Counted from the stretch's first letter, positions 44,425 to 54,513 are shown. The stretch is DNA of 64,000 nucleotides from Muricauda sp. MAR_2010_75 (GCF_000745185.1 NZ_JQNJ01000001.1:1387501-1451500), one strand, 5' to 3'. Numbers and translations are program-made. Notes: generated from the sequence alone by a model not told the origin.

Positions 44425-45921
44425 ATGTCGTTAAAATCGTTTGCAGCAAAGATTTTTGCCAAGAGAATAGCCCAAAAAAATCAGAAATGGGTCAAAAATC
44501 CTCTTCAAACCCAAGAAAAGGTCTTTAAAGAACTGATTTCCAAAGCGGCTAAAACCCAATTTGGTAAGGACCATGATTTTGAAAGTATAGCATCGCATCA
44601 TGATTTTGCCAAAAAGGTTCCTGTAAGGGATTATGAGGAATTAAGAACTTACATCCAGAATATTATTGATGGCCAGCCAGATGTTCTTTGGCCCGGAAAG
44701 CCCATTTATTTTGCCAAAACATCGGGGACCACATCGGGGGCAAAGTATATTCCCATTACCAAGGCATCCATTAAAAATCAGGTTGAGGCATCACGAAATG
44801 CCATTTTAAATTACATCCATGAAACAGGTAATGCTGATTTTGTGGATGGAAAGATGATTTTTCTCCAGGGAAGTCCCATTTTAGAAGAGAAAAATGGCAT
44901 CAAATTGGGTCGACTTTCCGGGATTTCCGCCCATTACGTTCCCAATTATTTACAAAAGAACCGTTTGCCTAGTTGGGAGACCAATTGTATTGAAGACTGG
45001 GAAACCAAGGTGGATGCCATTGTGGAAGAGACCGAAAATGAGAACATGACGGTCATTGCGGGGATACCTTCCTGGGTGCAGATGTATTTTGAGAAGCTCA
45101 ACGCCAAATCCGGGAAAAAAGTTGGGGAGCTCTTCAAGGAATTTCAACTGTTCATCTACGGAGGGGTCAATTATGAACCCTACCGGGCCAAGTTTGAAAA
45201 CTTGATAGGAAGAAAAGTGGACAGCATTGAACTCTTTCCTGCCAGCGAAGGGTTTTTTGCCTATCAAGATTCGCAAAAGGAAAAAGGCATGTTGTTGCTT
45301 TTGGATGCTGGTATTTTCTACGAGTTCATTAAGGCCGATGAGTTCTTTTCCGAAAACCCAAAACGTCTCACCATCGCTGATGTGGAACTGAATGTGGATT
45401 ACGCTATGATCATTTCCACCAATGCCGGGCTCTGGGCCTATAATTTGGGAGATACCATTCGGTTTGTTTCAAAGAGTCCTTACAGGGTCATTGTTTCTGG
45501 GCGGATAAAACATTTCATCTCAGCCTTTGGGGAGCACGTAATCGCCAAAGAAGTGGAAGAAGCTCTAAAATTGGCTGTGGAACAAACCGATGCTGTAGTG
45601 AACGAGTTTACCGTAGCGCCACAGACCAACCCGGAGGATGGAGAGTTGCCATACCACGAATGGTTCATTGAGTTTGAAAGGGAACCTTCCGAACCACTCA
45701 AATTTTCCCAAACCATTGAAGAAAGTATGCAAAAGCAGAACAGCTATTATTACGATTTGATTGCCGGGAACATTCTTCAACCCCTAAAAATAACCCCAAT
45801 CAAATCTGGGGGCTTTCAAGATTATATGAAGACCATTGGCAAACTGGGCGGACAGAACAAGGTGCAAAGACTGGCCAATGACCGGAAAGTGGCCGAAGGA
45901 CTTCAACCTTTCAAAATTTAG
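44425..45921 (+). CDS. GH3 auxin-responsive promoter-family acyl-adenylating protein
   Basis: The 498-residue protein matches the bacterial GH3 family. YFAKTSGTTSGAKYIPIT (about 93-110) is the ATP/AMP-binding P-loop of the adenylate-forming superfamily, and LFPASEGFFAYQ and GDTIRFVSKSPYRVIVSGRIKHFIS carry the other nucleotide-binding motifs. In plants GH3 enzymes conjugate amino acids to jasmonate or auxin. Bacterial substrates are generally unknown. It is translated directly after the M23 peptidase (ATG follows TAA without spacing). Whether it acts on a cell-envelope compound is speculation from context. Confidence 0.88.
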   Translation: MSLKSFAAKIFAKRIAQKNQKWVKNPLQTQEKVFKELISKAAKTQFGKDHDFESIASHHDFAKKVPVRDYEELRTYIQNIIDGQPDVLWPGKPIYFAKTSGTTSGAKYIPITKASIKNQVEASRNAILNYIHETGNADFVDGKMIFLQGSPILEEKNGIKLGRLSGISAHYVPNYLQKNRLPSWETNCIEDWETKVDAIVEETENENMTVIAGIPSWVQMYFEKLNAKSGKKVGELFKEFQLFIYGGVNYEPYRAKFENLIGRKVDSIELFPASEGFFAYQDSQKEKGMLLLLDAGIFYEFIKADEFFSENPKRLTIADVELNVDYAMIISTNAGLWAYNLGDTIRFVSKSPYRVIVSGRIKHFISAFGEHVIAKEVEEALKLAVEQTDAVVNEFTVAPQTNPEDGELPYHEWFIEFEREPSEPLKFSQTIEESMQKQNSYYYDLIAGNILQPLKITPIKSGGFQDYMKTIGKLGGQNKVQRLANDRKVAEGLQPFKI

Positions 45922-45958
45922 ATTGAAAAGAACAGCTCAACTTTCGTAGGAATTCATG

Positions 45959-45966
45959 TATTTTTG
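45959..45966 (+). promoter_or_regulatory. Predicted -7 box for the nucleoside-phosphorylase-like gene
   Basis: TATTTTTG matches TAnnTTTG and ends 9 bases before the ATG at 45976. It argues against a TTG start at 45964. Confidence 0.5.
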
Positions 45967-45975
45967 CTCCATTGT

Positions 45976-47664
45976 ATGATGGCAACTGAAGTAAAACAAA
46001 CCACTAGGGCACAAGAATCTACCAATGCCATTGAGCGCTTGTACATTACCATGCGCCATCTGCTCAATCGTGGATTCTACAAACCATCAGGAGTTTCTGG
46101 CAACGCGCTGCGAAGCGCACTTTTGTTGTTACGGCCAGAAATCTATGGCACAATAGCAGAGGACAAATCAGAATTGAACGGGTTGATCTATGTGCTGGAA
46201 CGATTGCCGGAAGGTATTGAGGAATGCCGTTTTATCAATCTAACCTCTGATGAGGGCTTTTCCAAATCACATTTAAAACCCATTATTCCACCAAAACGAA
46301 GGCGCAATTGTTACCGGATTGATGACGTTCAGATGAACATTGAGATCACGCGGGGCAGGAGTGACATTTATGACATTCTCACCCACCTTACCTTTTTGTT
46401 CATTGAATCTGGAAAAATCTGCAAACGCGTCTTGGTGGAGGATGGCAATGCCACTATTCACGATTGGGACAAACTGGAACGATTTGTTCAACTCACCGAG
46501 AAAAAAGAAAGCGAAAGGGAAATTGCCTTGATCCATACCGCCAATATTCTAAGCAGAACTTTTGATGAGGTGGTAGACATCCATAAAAAGCTCAAGAAGC
46601 CTAAAGATCCAGACCGCTTTTTGAACGTAATCTATTGGTTGGGCAAACTGGCCATTGAAGAAGAAACTACAGGGAACAAGCGTACCATAACCTTTAGCCC
46701 GTTGTTGCGCGAACGTTTGGGTCATCATATTCATGGCGAACGCTGGGCTGATATGATCAAGAAAACCCTTGAGGAGCACGGCCTATTACACCGGCCCATC
46801 CACATCATCAGTGCCAATATGCACAGTGTCATGAACTCTTTGTTTGCCCGAAAAGCGTTGGCAAAGGAATTCCCCAATGCCGATTCTTTGGAAATCTTTG
46901 AGACATTGAGTGCCACCATCAATAACAACCTTCACGAAAAGGTACGAACGACTGCGGAAAAAAACGGGATGCTATTTTTGGATGATGCTTCCGGAGCCAA
47001 TATTGATGTTCAGATTTTTGATACGGCCAAACTTGGAAAGGATGCTTGCTGCTATGATCTGCCCAAAGGAATCAAAGACGAGGAAAAACCCGTTATATTT
47101 GTTATGGACTATGCCTTTGGGGAACAGGCCTATGAGACCATTGATGAGCTGTTGAAGCCTTTGGAGGGAGATGATGAAAAACGCTTTTTGAACGTAGAAT
47201 CTTTGTCAATTATGGGCAAAGCGGGTATTTTGGAAGGGGGCAAAGGGGATTTGATGATTCCATCGGCCCATATTTTTGAAGGTACGGCAGATAATTACCC
47301 ATTCCATAATGAGCTATGTGCTTCGGATTTTGAAGGCCATGGCCTAAAAGTTTTGGAAGGCACTATGGTGACCGTTTTGGGAACCTCGTTACAGAACAAG
47401 GACATTTTGAAGTTTTTTTACGAGTCGACCTGGAATGTCATAGGACTGGAAATGGAAGGGGTGCATTACCAAAAAGCAATCCAATCCGCTTCCAAGATAC
47501 GGAAGAGCATTAAAAAGGATGTTAAAGTGAGATATGCCTACTATGCTTCGGACAACCCTTTGGAAACAGGAAGCACATTGGCATCGGGAGGCTTGGGAAC
47601 AACCGGGGTAAAACCCACCTATTTGATCACGGACCGAATTTTAAAACAGATATTCAATACATAA
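45976..47664 (+). CDS. Conserved hypothetical protein with nucleoside-phosphorylase-like C-terminal half (DUF6909-like)
   Basis: A 562-residue protein without signal peptide or membrane helix. I recall similar Bacteroidota proteins labelled DUF6909, which is not verified. The N-terminal half (about 1-340) is helical and charged (for example PPKRRRNCYRIDDVQMN). The C-terminal half shows GKAGILEGGKGDLMIPSA and GLEMEGVHYQKA. These resemble the G-x-G-G...GD and (V/D)EMEG motifs of PNP/UDP-family nucleoside phosphorylases and nucleosidases. A nucleotide or nucleoside substrate is therefore possible. The next gene, a Wzz-like protein, starts 4 bp later, so the two share a transcript. Confidence 0.65.
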   Translation: MMATEVKQTTRAQESTNAIERLYITMRHLLNRGFYKPSGVSGNALRSALLLLRPEIYGTIAEDKSELNGLIYVLERLPEGIEECRFINLTSDEGFSKSHLKPIIPPKRRRNCYRIDDVQMNIEITRGRSDIYDILTHLTFLFIESGKICKRVLVEDGNATIHDWDKLERFVQLTEKKESEREIALIHTANILSRTFDEVVDIHKKLKKPKDPDRFLNVIYWLGKLAIEEETTGNKRTITFSPLLRERLGHHIHGERWADMIKKTLEEHGLLHRPIHIISANMHSVMNSLFARKALAKEFPNADSLEIFETLSATINNNLHEKVRTTAEKNGMLFLDDASGANIDVQIFDTAKLGKDACCYDLPKGIKDEEKPVIFVMDYAFGEQAYETIDELLKPLEGDDEKRFLNVESLSIMGKAGILEGGKGDLMIPSAHIFEGTADNYPFHNELCASDFEGHGLKVLEGTMVTVLGTSLQNKDILKFFYESTWNVIGLEMEGVHYQKAIQSASKIRKSIKKDVKVRYAYYASDNPLETGSTLASGGLGTTGVKPTYLITDRILKQIFNT

Positions 47665-47668
47665 ATAT

Positions 47669-48718
47669 ATGGCAGACCAACCAGTACATCAGAATTCTTC
47701 AGATGAAATAGACTTGGGACAGTTGTTCCAGATGATTGGAAGGGGATTCCAAAAATTCTTCAATTTTATAGGAAACATCTTTAAAGGGATCTTCCATATT
47801 TTGATGCTCTTCCTGCTCTTTGTTCAAAAAAACTTCATCATCCTTGTAACTGCGATTGTTTTAGGCGGGGTGGGCGGTTATATTTTGGACAACATCGTTC
47901 CGGAAAAGTATGTTTCCAAAATGGTGGTGGAGCCCAACTTCAACAGTGTCCAGCAGCTTTACAACAACATTTCATTCTATAATGATTTGGCACAGGCACA
48001 GGATTCTGTTGCTTTGGCAACGGCATTGAACATAACGGAACACGAGGCGGCTACGGTAAAGGAAATCTATGCGGATTCGTATTCGGATGAGAACCAAAAG
48101 ATTAAATTGTTCGATGAGTTTATTCGGGAATTGGACACAACCACGGTGAGGACCATTGATTTTGAGAACTACTTGGAAAACTTTAACTCCTTGGATGCCA
48201 GGTTCCACCAAATTTCAGTCATCAGTACGGACAATAGGGTGGCCAAAAAAATGCAGCCTGCCATCATCAACTCTATTTCTGTGAACGATTATTTCAAACT
48301 ACAGAAAAGAATCAATGATGAGAACCTTAGCTTACAGGAAGAAATTTACAAGCAACAGCTTGTTGAAATTGACTCCTTGCAAAGTCTGTACAGGACGGTG
48401 CTGGTAAAAGAAGCGGACAAGCCCATGCAGGGCACCAGTATAAATATGGCGGAGGGTGGAGATTCGCAAAACAGGGAACTGGCCTTGGTGCAGGAGAAAG
48501 ATGTACTGAAAGAAAAATTGGTCGCGTTGAACAAAGAACGGGCCAATAAATCCACGATTATCAACATTATCAGTGATTTCCCCACAAGAGGGGTGGAACA
48601 AAAGGGAGTATGGAACAGTTATAAGTTTAAGCTTCCCATATTGTTGCTGGCTTTGGTATTGGGGGTATTGGGCTTACTTCAGCTCAACAAATACCTAAAG
48701 ACCTATAATCAAAAATAA
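47669..48718 (+). CDS. Wzz-like chain-length or envelope-associated membrane protein
   Basis: The 349-residue protein has a membrane helix pair region near 44-78 and a second helix near 324-344, with a long, mostly helical periplasmic part between. This topology is that of Wzz-type polysaccharide co-polymerases. YVSKMVVEPNFNSVQQLYNNI is the conserved start of the periplasmic domain. No cytoplasmic kinase domain is present. It lies just upstream of the dTDP-rhamnose genes, supporting a role in controlling polysaccharide length, although it is co-transcribed with the upstream gene. The assignment is by topology rather than strong motif. Confidence 0.6.
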   Translation: MADQPVHQNSSDEIDLGQLFQMIGRGFQKFFNFIGNIFKGIFHILMLFLLFVQKNFIILVTAIVLGGVGGYILDNIVPEKYVSKMVVEPNFNSVQQLYNNISFYNDLAQAQDSVALATALNITEHEAATVKEIYADSYSDENQKIKLFDEFIRELDTTTVRTIDFENYLENFNSLDARFHQISVISTDNRVAKKMQPAIINSISVNDYFKLQKRINDENLSLQEEIYKQQLVEIDSLQSLYRTVLVKEADKPMQGTSINMAEGGDSQNRELALVQEKDVLKEKLVALNKERANKSTIINIISDFPTRGVEQKGVWNSYKFKLPILLLALVLGVLGLLQLNKYLKTYNQK

Positions 48719-48793
48719 GGTCAAAAAAGAATGGATCTATTTGGCTCTAATGGGAAGTAGAAATGCCTTGGGATTACAACGAAAAGGAATGTG

Positions 48794-49570
48794 ATGATCA
48801 AAATTTTGGTAACTGGTTCCACGGGTCAACTTGGATTAACATTACAGGAACAGGCCGAGAATTTTCTAGATGGTTCCTTTGATTTCAAGGCATCTGAAGA
48901 ACTGGACATCACCAAACTAAAAGAGCTGGAGAAAATCTTTCAAAAAGGAAAGTATGATTTCTGTATCAATTGCGCCGCATATACCAATGTGGAACAAGCC
49001 GAAAAACATCCTGAAGAAGCCTTTAAGGTGAATGCAGAAGGGGCAAAAAACTTGGCGGCCATTTGCAAAGCACATAAAGCCACGCTGATACATATTTCTA
49101 CAGATTATGTGTTTGATGGGGAAAAAGAAACTCCATATACTGTGGAAGACCAGCCCAATCCGATCAATGAATACGGAAGGTCCAAACTTGCCGGAGAAAA
49201 ATTTATTCAGCAGATTTTACCCAATCATCACATCATCAGGACATCTTGGTTGTACAGTAAAAAGTATGGCCATAATTTCTATCGAACAATCGTGAAAAAG
49301 GCCTTGGCTGGAAAGGGTTTGCATATCACCGACGCTCAAAAAGGTTGCCCAACCAACACCGAAACATTGGCAAGCTTTATTTTGGAGGAAATCGTACTGG
49401 GAAAAAAGCCATTTGGGGTGTATCATTTTACAGATGGAAAACCCATGACATGGTATGAATTTGCCCAGTACATACTGGAAGAAAAAGGTCTGAAGGGGAA
49501 AGTCAACCTTGTTTTGGACTCGAATTATCGTACTTTCGCAAAGCGACCAAAAAATAGTGTTCTTTCTTAG
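48794..49570 (+). CDS. rfbD: dTDP-4-dehydrorhamnose reductase, C terminus shortened
   Basis: RmlD reduces dTDP-4-keto-L-rhamnose to dTDP-L-rhamnose with NAD(P)H. VTGSTGQLG (about 5-13) is the cofactor-binding motif, NCAAYTNVEQAE and HISTDYVFDGE are typical, and YGRSKLAGE provides the catalytic Tyr and Lys. The protein has 258 residues and stops right after RPKNSVLS, whereas most RmlD proteins continue about 25 residues past this motif. ATG 48794 is preferred over the GTG at 48791. It heads the rfbD-rfbB-rfbA-rfbC block. Confidence 0.88.
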   Translation: MIKILVTGSTGQLGLTLQEQAENFLDGSFDFKASEELDITKLKELEKIFQKGKYDFCINCAAYTNVEQAEKHPEEAFKVNAEGAKNLAAICKAHKATLIHISTDYVFDGEKETPYTVEDQPNPINEYGRSKLAGEKFIQQILPNHHIIRTSWLYSKKYGHNFYRTIVKKALAGKGLHITDAQKGCPTNTETLASFILEEIVLGKKPFGVYHFTDGKPMTWYEFAQYILEEKGLKGKVNLVLDSNYRTFAKRPKNSVLS

Positions 49571-49608
49571 CGTTTAAAGGAGAAAATTAAGATTTTAAGG
49601 AAGCTTCC

Positions 49609-50670
49609 ATGGAAAAGAATATTCCCAAGAGCATTTTAATTACAGGAGGAGCAGGTTTTATAGGCTCTCATGTGGTTAGACGATTTGTTGCCCAGTACAG
49701 TAACTACAAAATCGTTAACCTTGATGCTTTGACATATGCTGGGAATTTGGAAAACCTGAAAGATGTTCAGAATACAGCTAACTATTCTTTTGTAAAGGGG
49801 GATATTACAGACACCGACTTTATCAATGACCTATTCTCTAGAAATAAGTTTGATGGCGTGATCCATTTGGCGGCAGAATCCCATGTGGACCGTTCCATTT
49901 CAGACCCACTGTCTTTTGTACGAACCAATGTTTTGGGGACGGTTAACTTGTTGAACGCTTCATTGGAGTTGGCCAAGAACAATCCAAACTTCCTGTTTTA
50001 TCATATAAGCACAGATGAAGTGTACGGAAGTCTGGGAGAAAAGGGGCTTTTTAAGGAAAACACACCGTATAATCCAAACTCCCCCTATTCAGCTTCAAAG
50101 GCAAGTTCAGACCACTTTGTGCGGGCGTATGGTGAAACCTATAAATTACCATATATCATCTCCAATTGCTCCAACAACTATGGACCCAATCAATTCCCAG
50201 AGAAATTGATTCCCCTTTTCATTCACAATATCATACAAAATAAGCCGTTGCCCGTATATGGCGATGGAAATTATACCCGTGATTGGTTGTATGTAAAAGA
50301 TCATGCGGAGGCCATTGATTTGGTATTTCATCAAGGAAAAAAGGGAGAGACCTACAACATTGGCGGTTTTAATGAATGGAAGAACATAGATTTGACCCGA
50401 CTGTTATGTCGGCTAATGGACAAAAAACTCAACAGAGCGGAAGGAACATCGGAAAAACTGATAACCTTTGTAAAAGATCGTCCGGGGCATGATTTAAGAT
50501 ATGCCATTGATGCTTCCAAAATTAATAAGGAACTGGGTTGGGAACCATCAGTAACTTTTGAAGAAGGACTTGAGCAGACTATAGATTGGTATTTTGAGAA
50601 TAAGGATTGGCTTGGGCATGTTACCTCAGGGGATTATTTGGAGTATTATAAAAAACAGTATCAAGAATAA
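49609..50670 (+). CDS. rfbB: dTDP-glucose 4,6-dehydratase
   Basis: The 353-residue SDR enzyme converts dTDP-glucose to dTDP-4-keto-6-deoxyglucose, step 2 of dTDP-rhamnose synthesis. ITGGAGFIGSHVV (about 10-22) is the NAD motif, HLAAESHVDRSI and STDEVYGSLG the active-site region (Thr-Asp-Glu), YSASKASSDH the Y-x3-K pair, and NCSNNYGPNQFPEKLIP the substrate-binding segment. Length and motifs are standard. It lies 38 bp after rfbD and 6 bp before rfbA. Confidence 0.95.
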   Translation: MEKNIPKSILITGGAGFIGSHVVRRFVAQYSNYKIVNLDALTYAGNLENLKDVQNTANYSFVKGDITDTDFINDLFSRNKFDGVIHLAAESHVDRSISDPLSFVRTNVLGTVNLLNASLELAKNNPNFLFYHISTDEVYGSLGEKGLFKENTPYNPNSPYSASKASSDHFVRAYGETYKLPYIISNCSNNYGPNQFPEKLIPLFIHNIIQNKPLPVYGDGNYTRDWLYVKDHAEAIDLVFHQGKKGETYNIGGFNEWKNIDLTRLLCRLMDKKLNRAEGTSEKLITFVKDRPGHDLRYAIDASKINKELGWEPSVTFEEGLEQTIDWYFENKDWLGHVTSGDYLEYYKKQYQE

Positions 50671-50676
50671 CGCATA

Positions 50677-51546
50677 ATGAAGGGAATCATTTTGGCAGGC
50701 GGAACCGGCAGTAGATTGCACCCACTCACCCTTTCAGTGAGCAAGCAGTTGATGCCCATTTACGACAAGCCAATGATTTATTATCCATTGTCTACCCTAA
50801 TGTATGCCGGAATCAAGGAAATCTTGATTATTTCCACCCCAAAGGATTTGCCTTTATTCCGGGAACTTTTGGGAGATGGGCAAAAGTACGGCTGCTCCTT
50901 TTCCTATGCTGTTCAAGAATCACCCAATGGGCTGGCAGAAGCTTTTATCATAGGGGAAGGTTTTATTGGTGCAGACAAAGTGGCTCTTATTTTGGGGGAT
51001 AATATCTTTTATGGAACTGGGCTATCCAATTTGTTACAAGCGAATAACGACCCAGATGGAGGGGTAATCTATGCCTACAGGGTAAATGATCCACAACGAT
51101 ATGGAGTGGTTGAGTTCAATGAGGAAGGAAAGGCCATCAGTATTGAAGAGAAACCAAAGGAACCAAAATCCAACTTTGTGGTGCCGGGCATTTATTTTTA
51201 TGATAACAATGTGATTGGAATTGCCAAAAGCATACAACCTAGTGCTCGGGGTGAATTGGAAATCACCGATGTGAACAAAGCCTATCTGAAGCAGGGCAAG
51301 CTCAATGTCAGTATTTTGGACAGGGGTACAGCATGGTTGGATACAGGTACGTTCCAAGCCCTGATGCAGGCCTCACAATTTGTAGAGGTATTGGAGGAAA
51401 GGCAGGACACCATCATAGGTTCCATAGAAGTAGCCGCTTATGAAATGGGTTACATAACCAAAGAACAGTTTATACAATTGGCCCAACCACTAAAGAAAAG
51501 TGGATATGGAAAAAGACTTTTAGGCATTCTGAATCAAGAGATATGA
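50677..51546 (+). CDS. rfbA: Glucose-1-phosphate thymidylyltransferase
   Basis: The 289-residue nucleotidyltransferase makes dTDP-glucose from glucose 1-phosphate and dTTP, the first step of the rhamnose pathway. [20 protein letters not shown] (about 6-25) is the nucleotide-binding signature with the catalytic Arg and Lys, [10 protein letters not shown] carries the metal-binding Asp, and TAWLDTGT lies near the C terminus. The stop overlaps the rfbC start by 4 bp (ATGA-type coupling). Confidence 0.95.
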   Translation: MKGIILAGGTGSRLHPLTLSVSKQLMPIYDKPMIYYPLSTLMYAGIKEILIISTPKDLPLFRELLGDGQKYGCSFSYAVQESPNGLAEAFIIGEGFIGADKVALILGDNIFYGTGLSNLLQANNDPDGGVIYAYRVNDPQRYGVVEFNEEGKAISIEEKPKEPKSNFVVPGIYFYDNNVIGIAKSIQPSARGELEITDVNKAYLKQGKLNVSILDRGTAWLDTGTFQALMQASQFVEVLEERQDTIIGSIEVAAYEMGYITKEQFIQLAQPLKKSGYGKRLLGILNQEI

Positions 51547-52094
51547 TTAAAGCAACGGAAACCAAACTAAAGGGATGTTTTGTTTTGGAACCCACCGTGT
51601 TTGAGGATGACAGGGGCTATTTTTATGAAAATCACAACCATAAGGATTTTTGTGAAGCTGTGGGTGGTGAAGTGACCTTTGTACAAGACAATGTTTCCTA
51701 CTCAAAAAAAGGGGTGCTCAGGGGGTTGCATTTTCAGGAGGGAGAACACGCCCAAGCCAAATTGATTTCGGTGTTACAGGGAAGAATTCAAGATGTTGTG
51801 GTAGATTTGCGCCAAGATTCCCCCACTTTTGGTCAGCACATATCAATGGAACTGAGTGATGAGAACAACAAACAGCTCTTTATTCCAAGGGGAATGGCAC
51901 ATGGTTTTTTAACCTTGAGCGAGTCAGCAAAAGTTCTGTACAAATGTGACAATTATTACAATAAAGAAGCGGAGGGGAGCATTAGATACAATGACCCTAT
52001 TTTGGAGATTGATTGGGAAAAGGATTTTGGAGAAATCTTGCTATCAGAAAGAGATGAAAAGGCACAAGACTGGAATATATATTTAAAACAATAG
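51543..52094 (+). CDS. rfbC: dTDP-4-dehydrorhamnose 3,5-epimerase
   Basis: The 183-residue cupin epimerises C3 and C5 of dTDP-4-keto-6-deoxyglucose. [21 protein letters not shown] holds the catalytic His in its first half, [14 protein letters not shown] and [12 protein letters not shown] follow, and [15 protein letters not shown] carries the catalytic Tyr region. With rfbD, rfbB and rfbA, all four enzymes for dTDP-L-rhamnose are present. It is the last gene of the block, with 67 bp to wecB. Confidence 0.95.
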   Translation: MIKATETKLKGCFVLEPTVFEDDRGYFYENHNHKDFCEAVGGEVTFVQDNVSYSKKGVLRGLHFQEGEHAQAKLISVLQGRIQDVVVDLRQDSPTFGQHISMELSDENNKQLFIPRGMAHGFLTLSESAKVLYKCDNYYNKEAEGSIRYNDPILEIDWEKDFGEILLSERDEKAQDWNIYLKQ

Positions 52095-52161
52095 GATTCA
52101 TAAAGGCCACCAAAATGTATGATAAAAGTAAAATGTTAATTGAACGGTAAAAAGATATTTT

Positions 52162-53295
52162 TTGAAAAAGAAAAAAAACCTTATAGTTTTTGGAACTCGA
52201 CCTGAAGCTATAAAAATGGCTCCTCTGGTAAAACAGTTTGATAAGCATTCGGATGAGTTTGACACTAAAGTGTGTATAACGGCCCAACACCGGGAAATGT
52301 TAGATCAGGTCATTTCATTTTTTGATATAATACCGGACTATGACCTTAACCTTATGAAGCCAAACCAGAATCTTTATGGTTTAACGGCAGATATTATCCT
52401 AGGTTTAAAATCGGTTTTAGAAGATTTTCAGCCAGATTATGTATATGTACATGGCGATACCACCACCACCATGGCGGCTAGCATAGCCTCATTTTATTCT
52501 GGTTCAAAGGTCTGCCACGTTGAAGCAGGACTAAGAACATTTAATAAAAAATCTCCTTTTCCAGAGGAAATGAATCGGTGTGTAACGGGAGTGGTGAGTG
52601 ACATACATTTTGCACCAACAGAGACTTCAAAAGGTAATCTGTTAAAGGAAAACAAAGTCTCCGATTCAATTGTGGTTACAGGCAACACAGTAATAGATGC
52701 GCTACACATGAGTGTTGCAAAAGTCAGGACTGAAACGTATAAAGATCCAGAAATAAGTAAACTATCTCAAATGTTGGATCCGAATAAAAAACTGATTTTG
52801 GTAACGGGCCACCGTAGAGAGAATCATGGCCAAGGCTTTCTGAACATCTGTGAAGCACTAAAAGAGCTTTCAATCAAGTATAGTGATGCTCAAATAGTAT
52901 ACCCTGTTCACCTTAATCCAAAGGTCCAAGCACCCGTTTATAAGATTCTTGGAGATATCCCAAATATAAAACTAATACCCCCATTATCGTATCCATCTTT
53001 TGTATGGCTCATGAATCAATCCTATTTAATTATAACAGATAGTGGAGGGGTACAAGAAGAGGCGCCAAGTTTGGGAAAGCCGGTTTTAGTGATGAGAGAT
53101 ACAACGGAAAGACCAGAAGCGGTAGAAGCTGGAACCGTACTTTTAGTCGGTACAAACAAGGATTTGATTGTATCCGAAGCCTCAAAACTAATGGATGATA
53201 AGAAGGCTTATGATAAAATGAAAAAGCTGCATAATCCTTATGGTGACGGTAATGCGTGTAAAAGAATTGTAGAACATATAAGAAATCAAAAATGA
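52162..53295 (+). CDS. wecB: UDP-N-acetylglucosamine 2-epimerase (non-hydrolysing)
   Basis: The 377-residue GT-B-fold enzyme interconverts UDP-GlcNAc and UDP-ManNAc. VFGTRPEAIKMAPL (about 8-21) is the family signature, YVHGDTTTTMAAS and HVEAGLRTF follow, FPEEMNR is conserved, and TDSGGVQEEAPSLGKPVLVMR (in two parts near 293-314) binds UDP. The start is TTG, since no ATG precedes the GTRPEAIK motif. It overlaps wecC by 4 bp, and the two together yield UDP-ManNAcA. Confidence 0.93.
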   Translation: MKKKKNLIVFGTRPEAIKMAPLVKQFDKHSDEFDTKVCITAQHREMLDQVISFFDIIPDYDLNLMKPNQNLYGLTADIILGLKSVLEDFQPDYVYVHGDTTTTMAASIASFYSGSKVCHVEAGLRTFNKKSPFPEEMNRCVTGVVSDIHFAPTETSKGNLLKENKVSDSIVVTGNTVIDALHMSVAKVRTETYKDPEISKLSQMLDPNKKLILVTGHRRENHGQGFLNICEALKELSIKYSDAQIVYPVHLNPKVQAPVYKILGDIPNIKLIPPLSYPSFVWLMNQSYLIITDSGGVQEEAPSLGKPVLVMRDTTERPEAVEAGTVLLVGTNKDLIVSEASKLMDDKKAYDKMKKLHNPYGDGNACKRIVEHIRNQK

Positions 53296-54506
53296 ACGAC
53301 CCTTCGGTGGTAATGGTGGGATTGGGCTATATTGGCCTACCTACAGCAGCATTGGTAGCACAGAAAAAAACTAAGGTGTTTGGAGTTGATATTAATCCAG
53401 AAGTGGTTAAGACCATTAATGCTGGTAAAATTCATATTGTGGAACCTGAACTTGATTTGGCTGTTTCCAAAGCCGTTGAGTCAGGGTACTTAGAAGCTGG
53501 GACTAAGCCAGTTTCTGCAGACACGTTTATAATTGTGGTACCTACACCGTTCAAAGGAAAAAATGAACCGGATATATCATTTGTACAAGCTGCCACAAAA
53601 TCAGTTTTACCGTTTTTAAAGGAAGGAGATCTATATATTATTGAATCTACCTCGCCAATAGGGACAACCGAAAAAATGCGCGAATACATTTATCAAGAAA
53701 GGCCAGAGCTCAGGGATAAAATCTATATAGCCTATTGTCCCGAAAGAGTATTGCCTGGAAATGTAATGTACGAGTTGGTAAACAATGATCGTGTTATAGG
53801 CGGAATTGATGATGAATCCACAGAAAAGGCTACTGACTTTTATTCACGGTATGTGAAGGGAAGTCTGCATAAGACCAATGCCCGTACCGCAGAAATGTGT
53901 AAACTGGTAGAGAATTCATCAAGAGATGTACAGATAGCCTTTGCAAATGAATTGTCACTGATCTGTGACAAAGCAGATATTAATGTTTGGGAACTAATAG
54001 AATTGGCAAATAAGCACCCCAGAGTCAACATATTACAGCCAGGCTGTGGTGTAGGGGGGCATTGCATTGCAGTAGACCCCTACTTTATCGTTTCAGATTA
54101 TCCGATGGAATCACAAATCATTGGTAAGGCGAGGGAAATAAACAATTATAAATCCTTTTGGTGCGCAGAAAAAATCAAAAACGTCAAACTGGAATTCCAA
54201 TTGAAACATGGCAGAAAACCAAAAATTGCATTGATGGGACTGGCTTTTAAGCCCAACATTGATGATTTAAGGGAATCTCCTGCCAAATATATAGCACAAA
54301 AGGTTTTGCAAGATGCCAATGATGAAGAATATTTCATTGTAGAACCCAATATTGAAGAACATAAGGTTTTTAAACTTACAGATTATAGAGAGGCCGCTAA
54401 AAAGGCTGACATCATTGCTTTTTTAGTGGCTCATGATGAGTTTAAAGCCTTAAACATCAATGAAGACAAATTGGTACTTGATTTTTGTGGGATAATTAAA
54501 AAGTAA
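53292..54506 (+). CDS. wecC: UDP-N-acetyl-D-mannosamine dehydrogenase
   Basis: The 404-residue UDP-sugar dehydrogenase oxidises UDP-ManNAc twice to UDP-ManNAcA using NAD. VGLGYIGLPTAAL (about 8-20) is the NAD motif, CPERVLPG is conserved, and PGCGVGGHCIAVDPYF carries the catalytic Cys. LMGLAFKPNIDDLRESPA marks the C-terminal UDP-binding domain. It sits directly after wecB with overlap, which favours WecC over UDP-glucose dehydrogenases of the same superfamily. Confidence 0.92.
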   Translation: MNDPSVVMVGLGYIGLPTAALVAQKKTKVFGVDINPEVVKTINAGKIHIVEPELDLAVSKAVESGYLEAGTKPVSADTFIIVVPTPFKGKNEPDISFVQAATKSVLPFLKEGDLYIIESTSPIGTTEKMREYIYQERPELRDKIYIAYCPERVLPGNVMYELVNNDRVIGGIDDESTEKATDFYSRYVKGSLHKTNARTAEMCKLVENSSRDVQIAFANELSLICDKADINVWELIELANKHPRVNILQPGCGVGGHCIAVDPYFIVSDYPMESQIIGKAREINNYKSFWCAEKIKNVKLEFQLKHGRKPKIALMGLAFKPNIDDLRESPAKYIAQKVLQDANDEEYFIVEPNIEEHKVFKLTDYREAAKKADIIAFLVAHDEFKALNINEDKLVLDFCGIIKK

Positions 54507-54513
54507 TAAAGAA

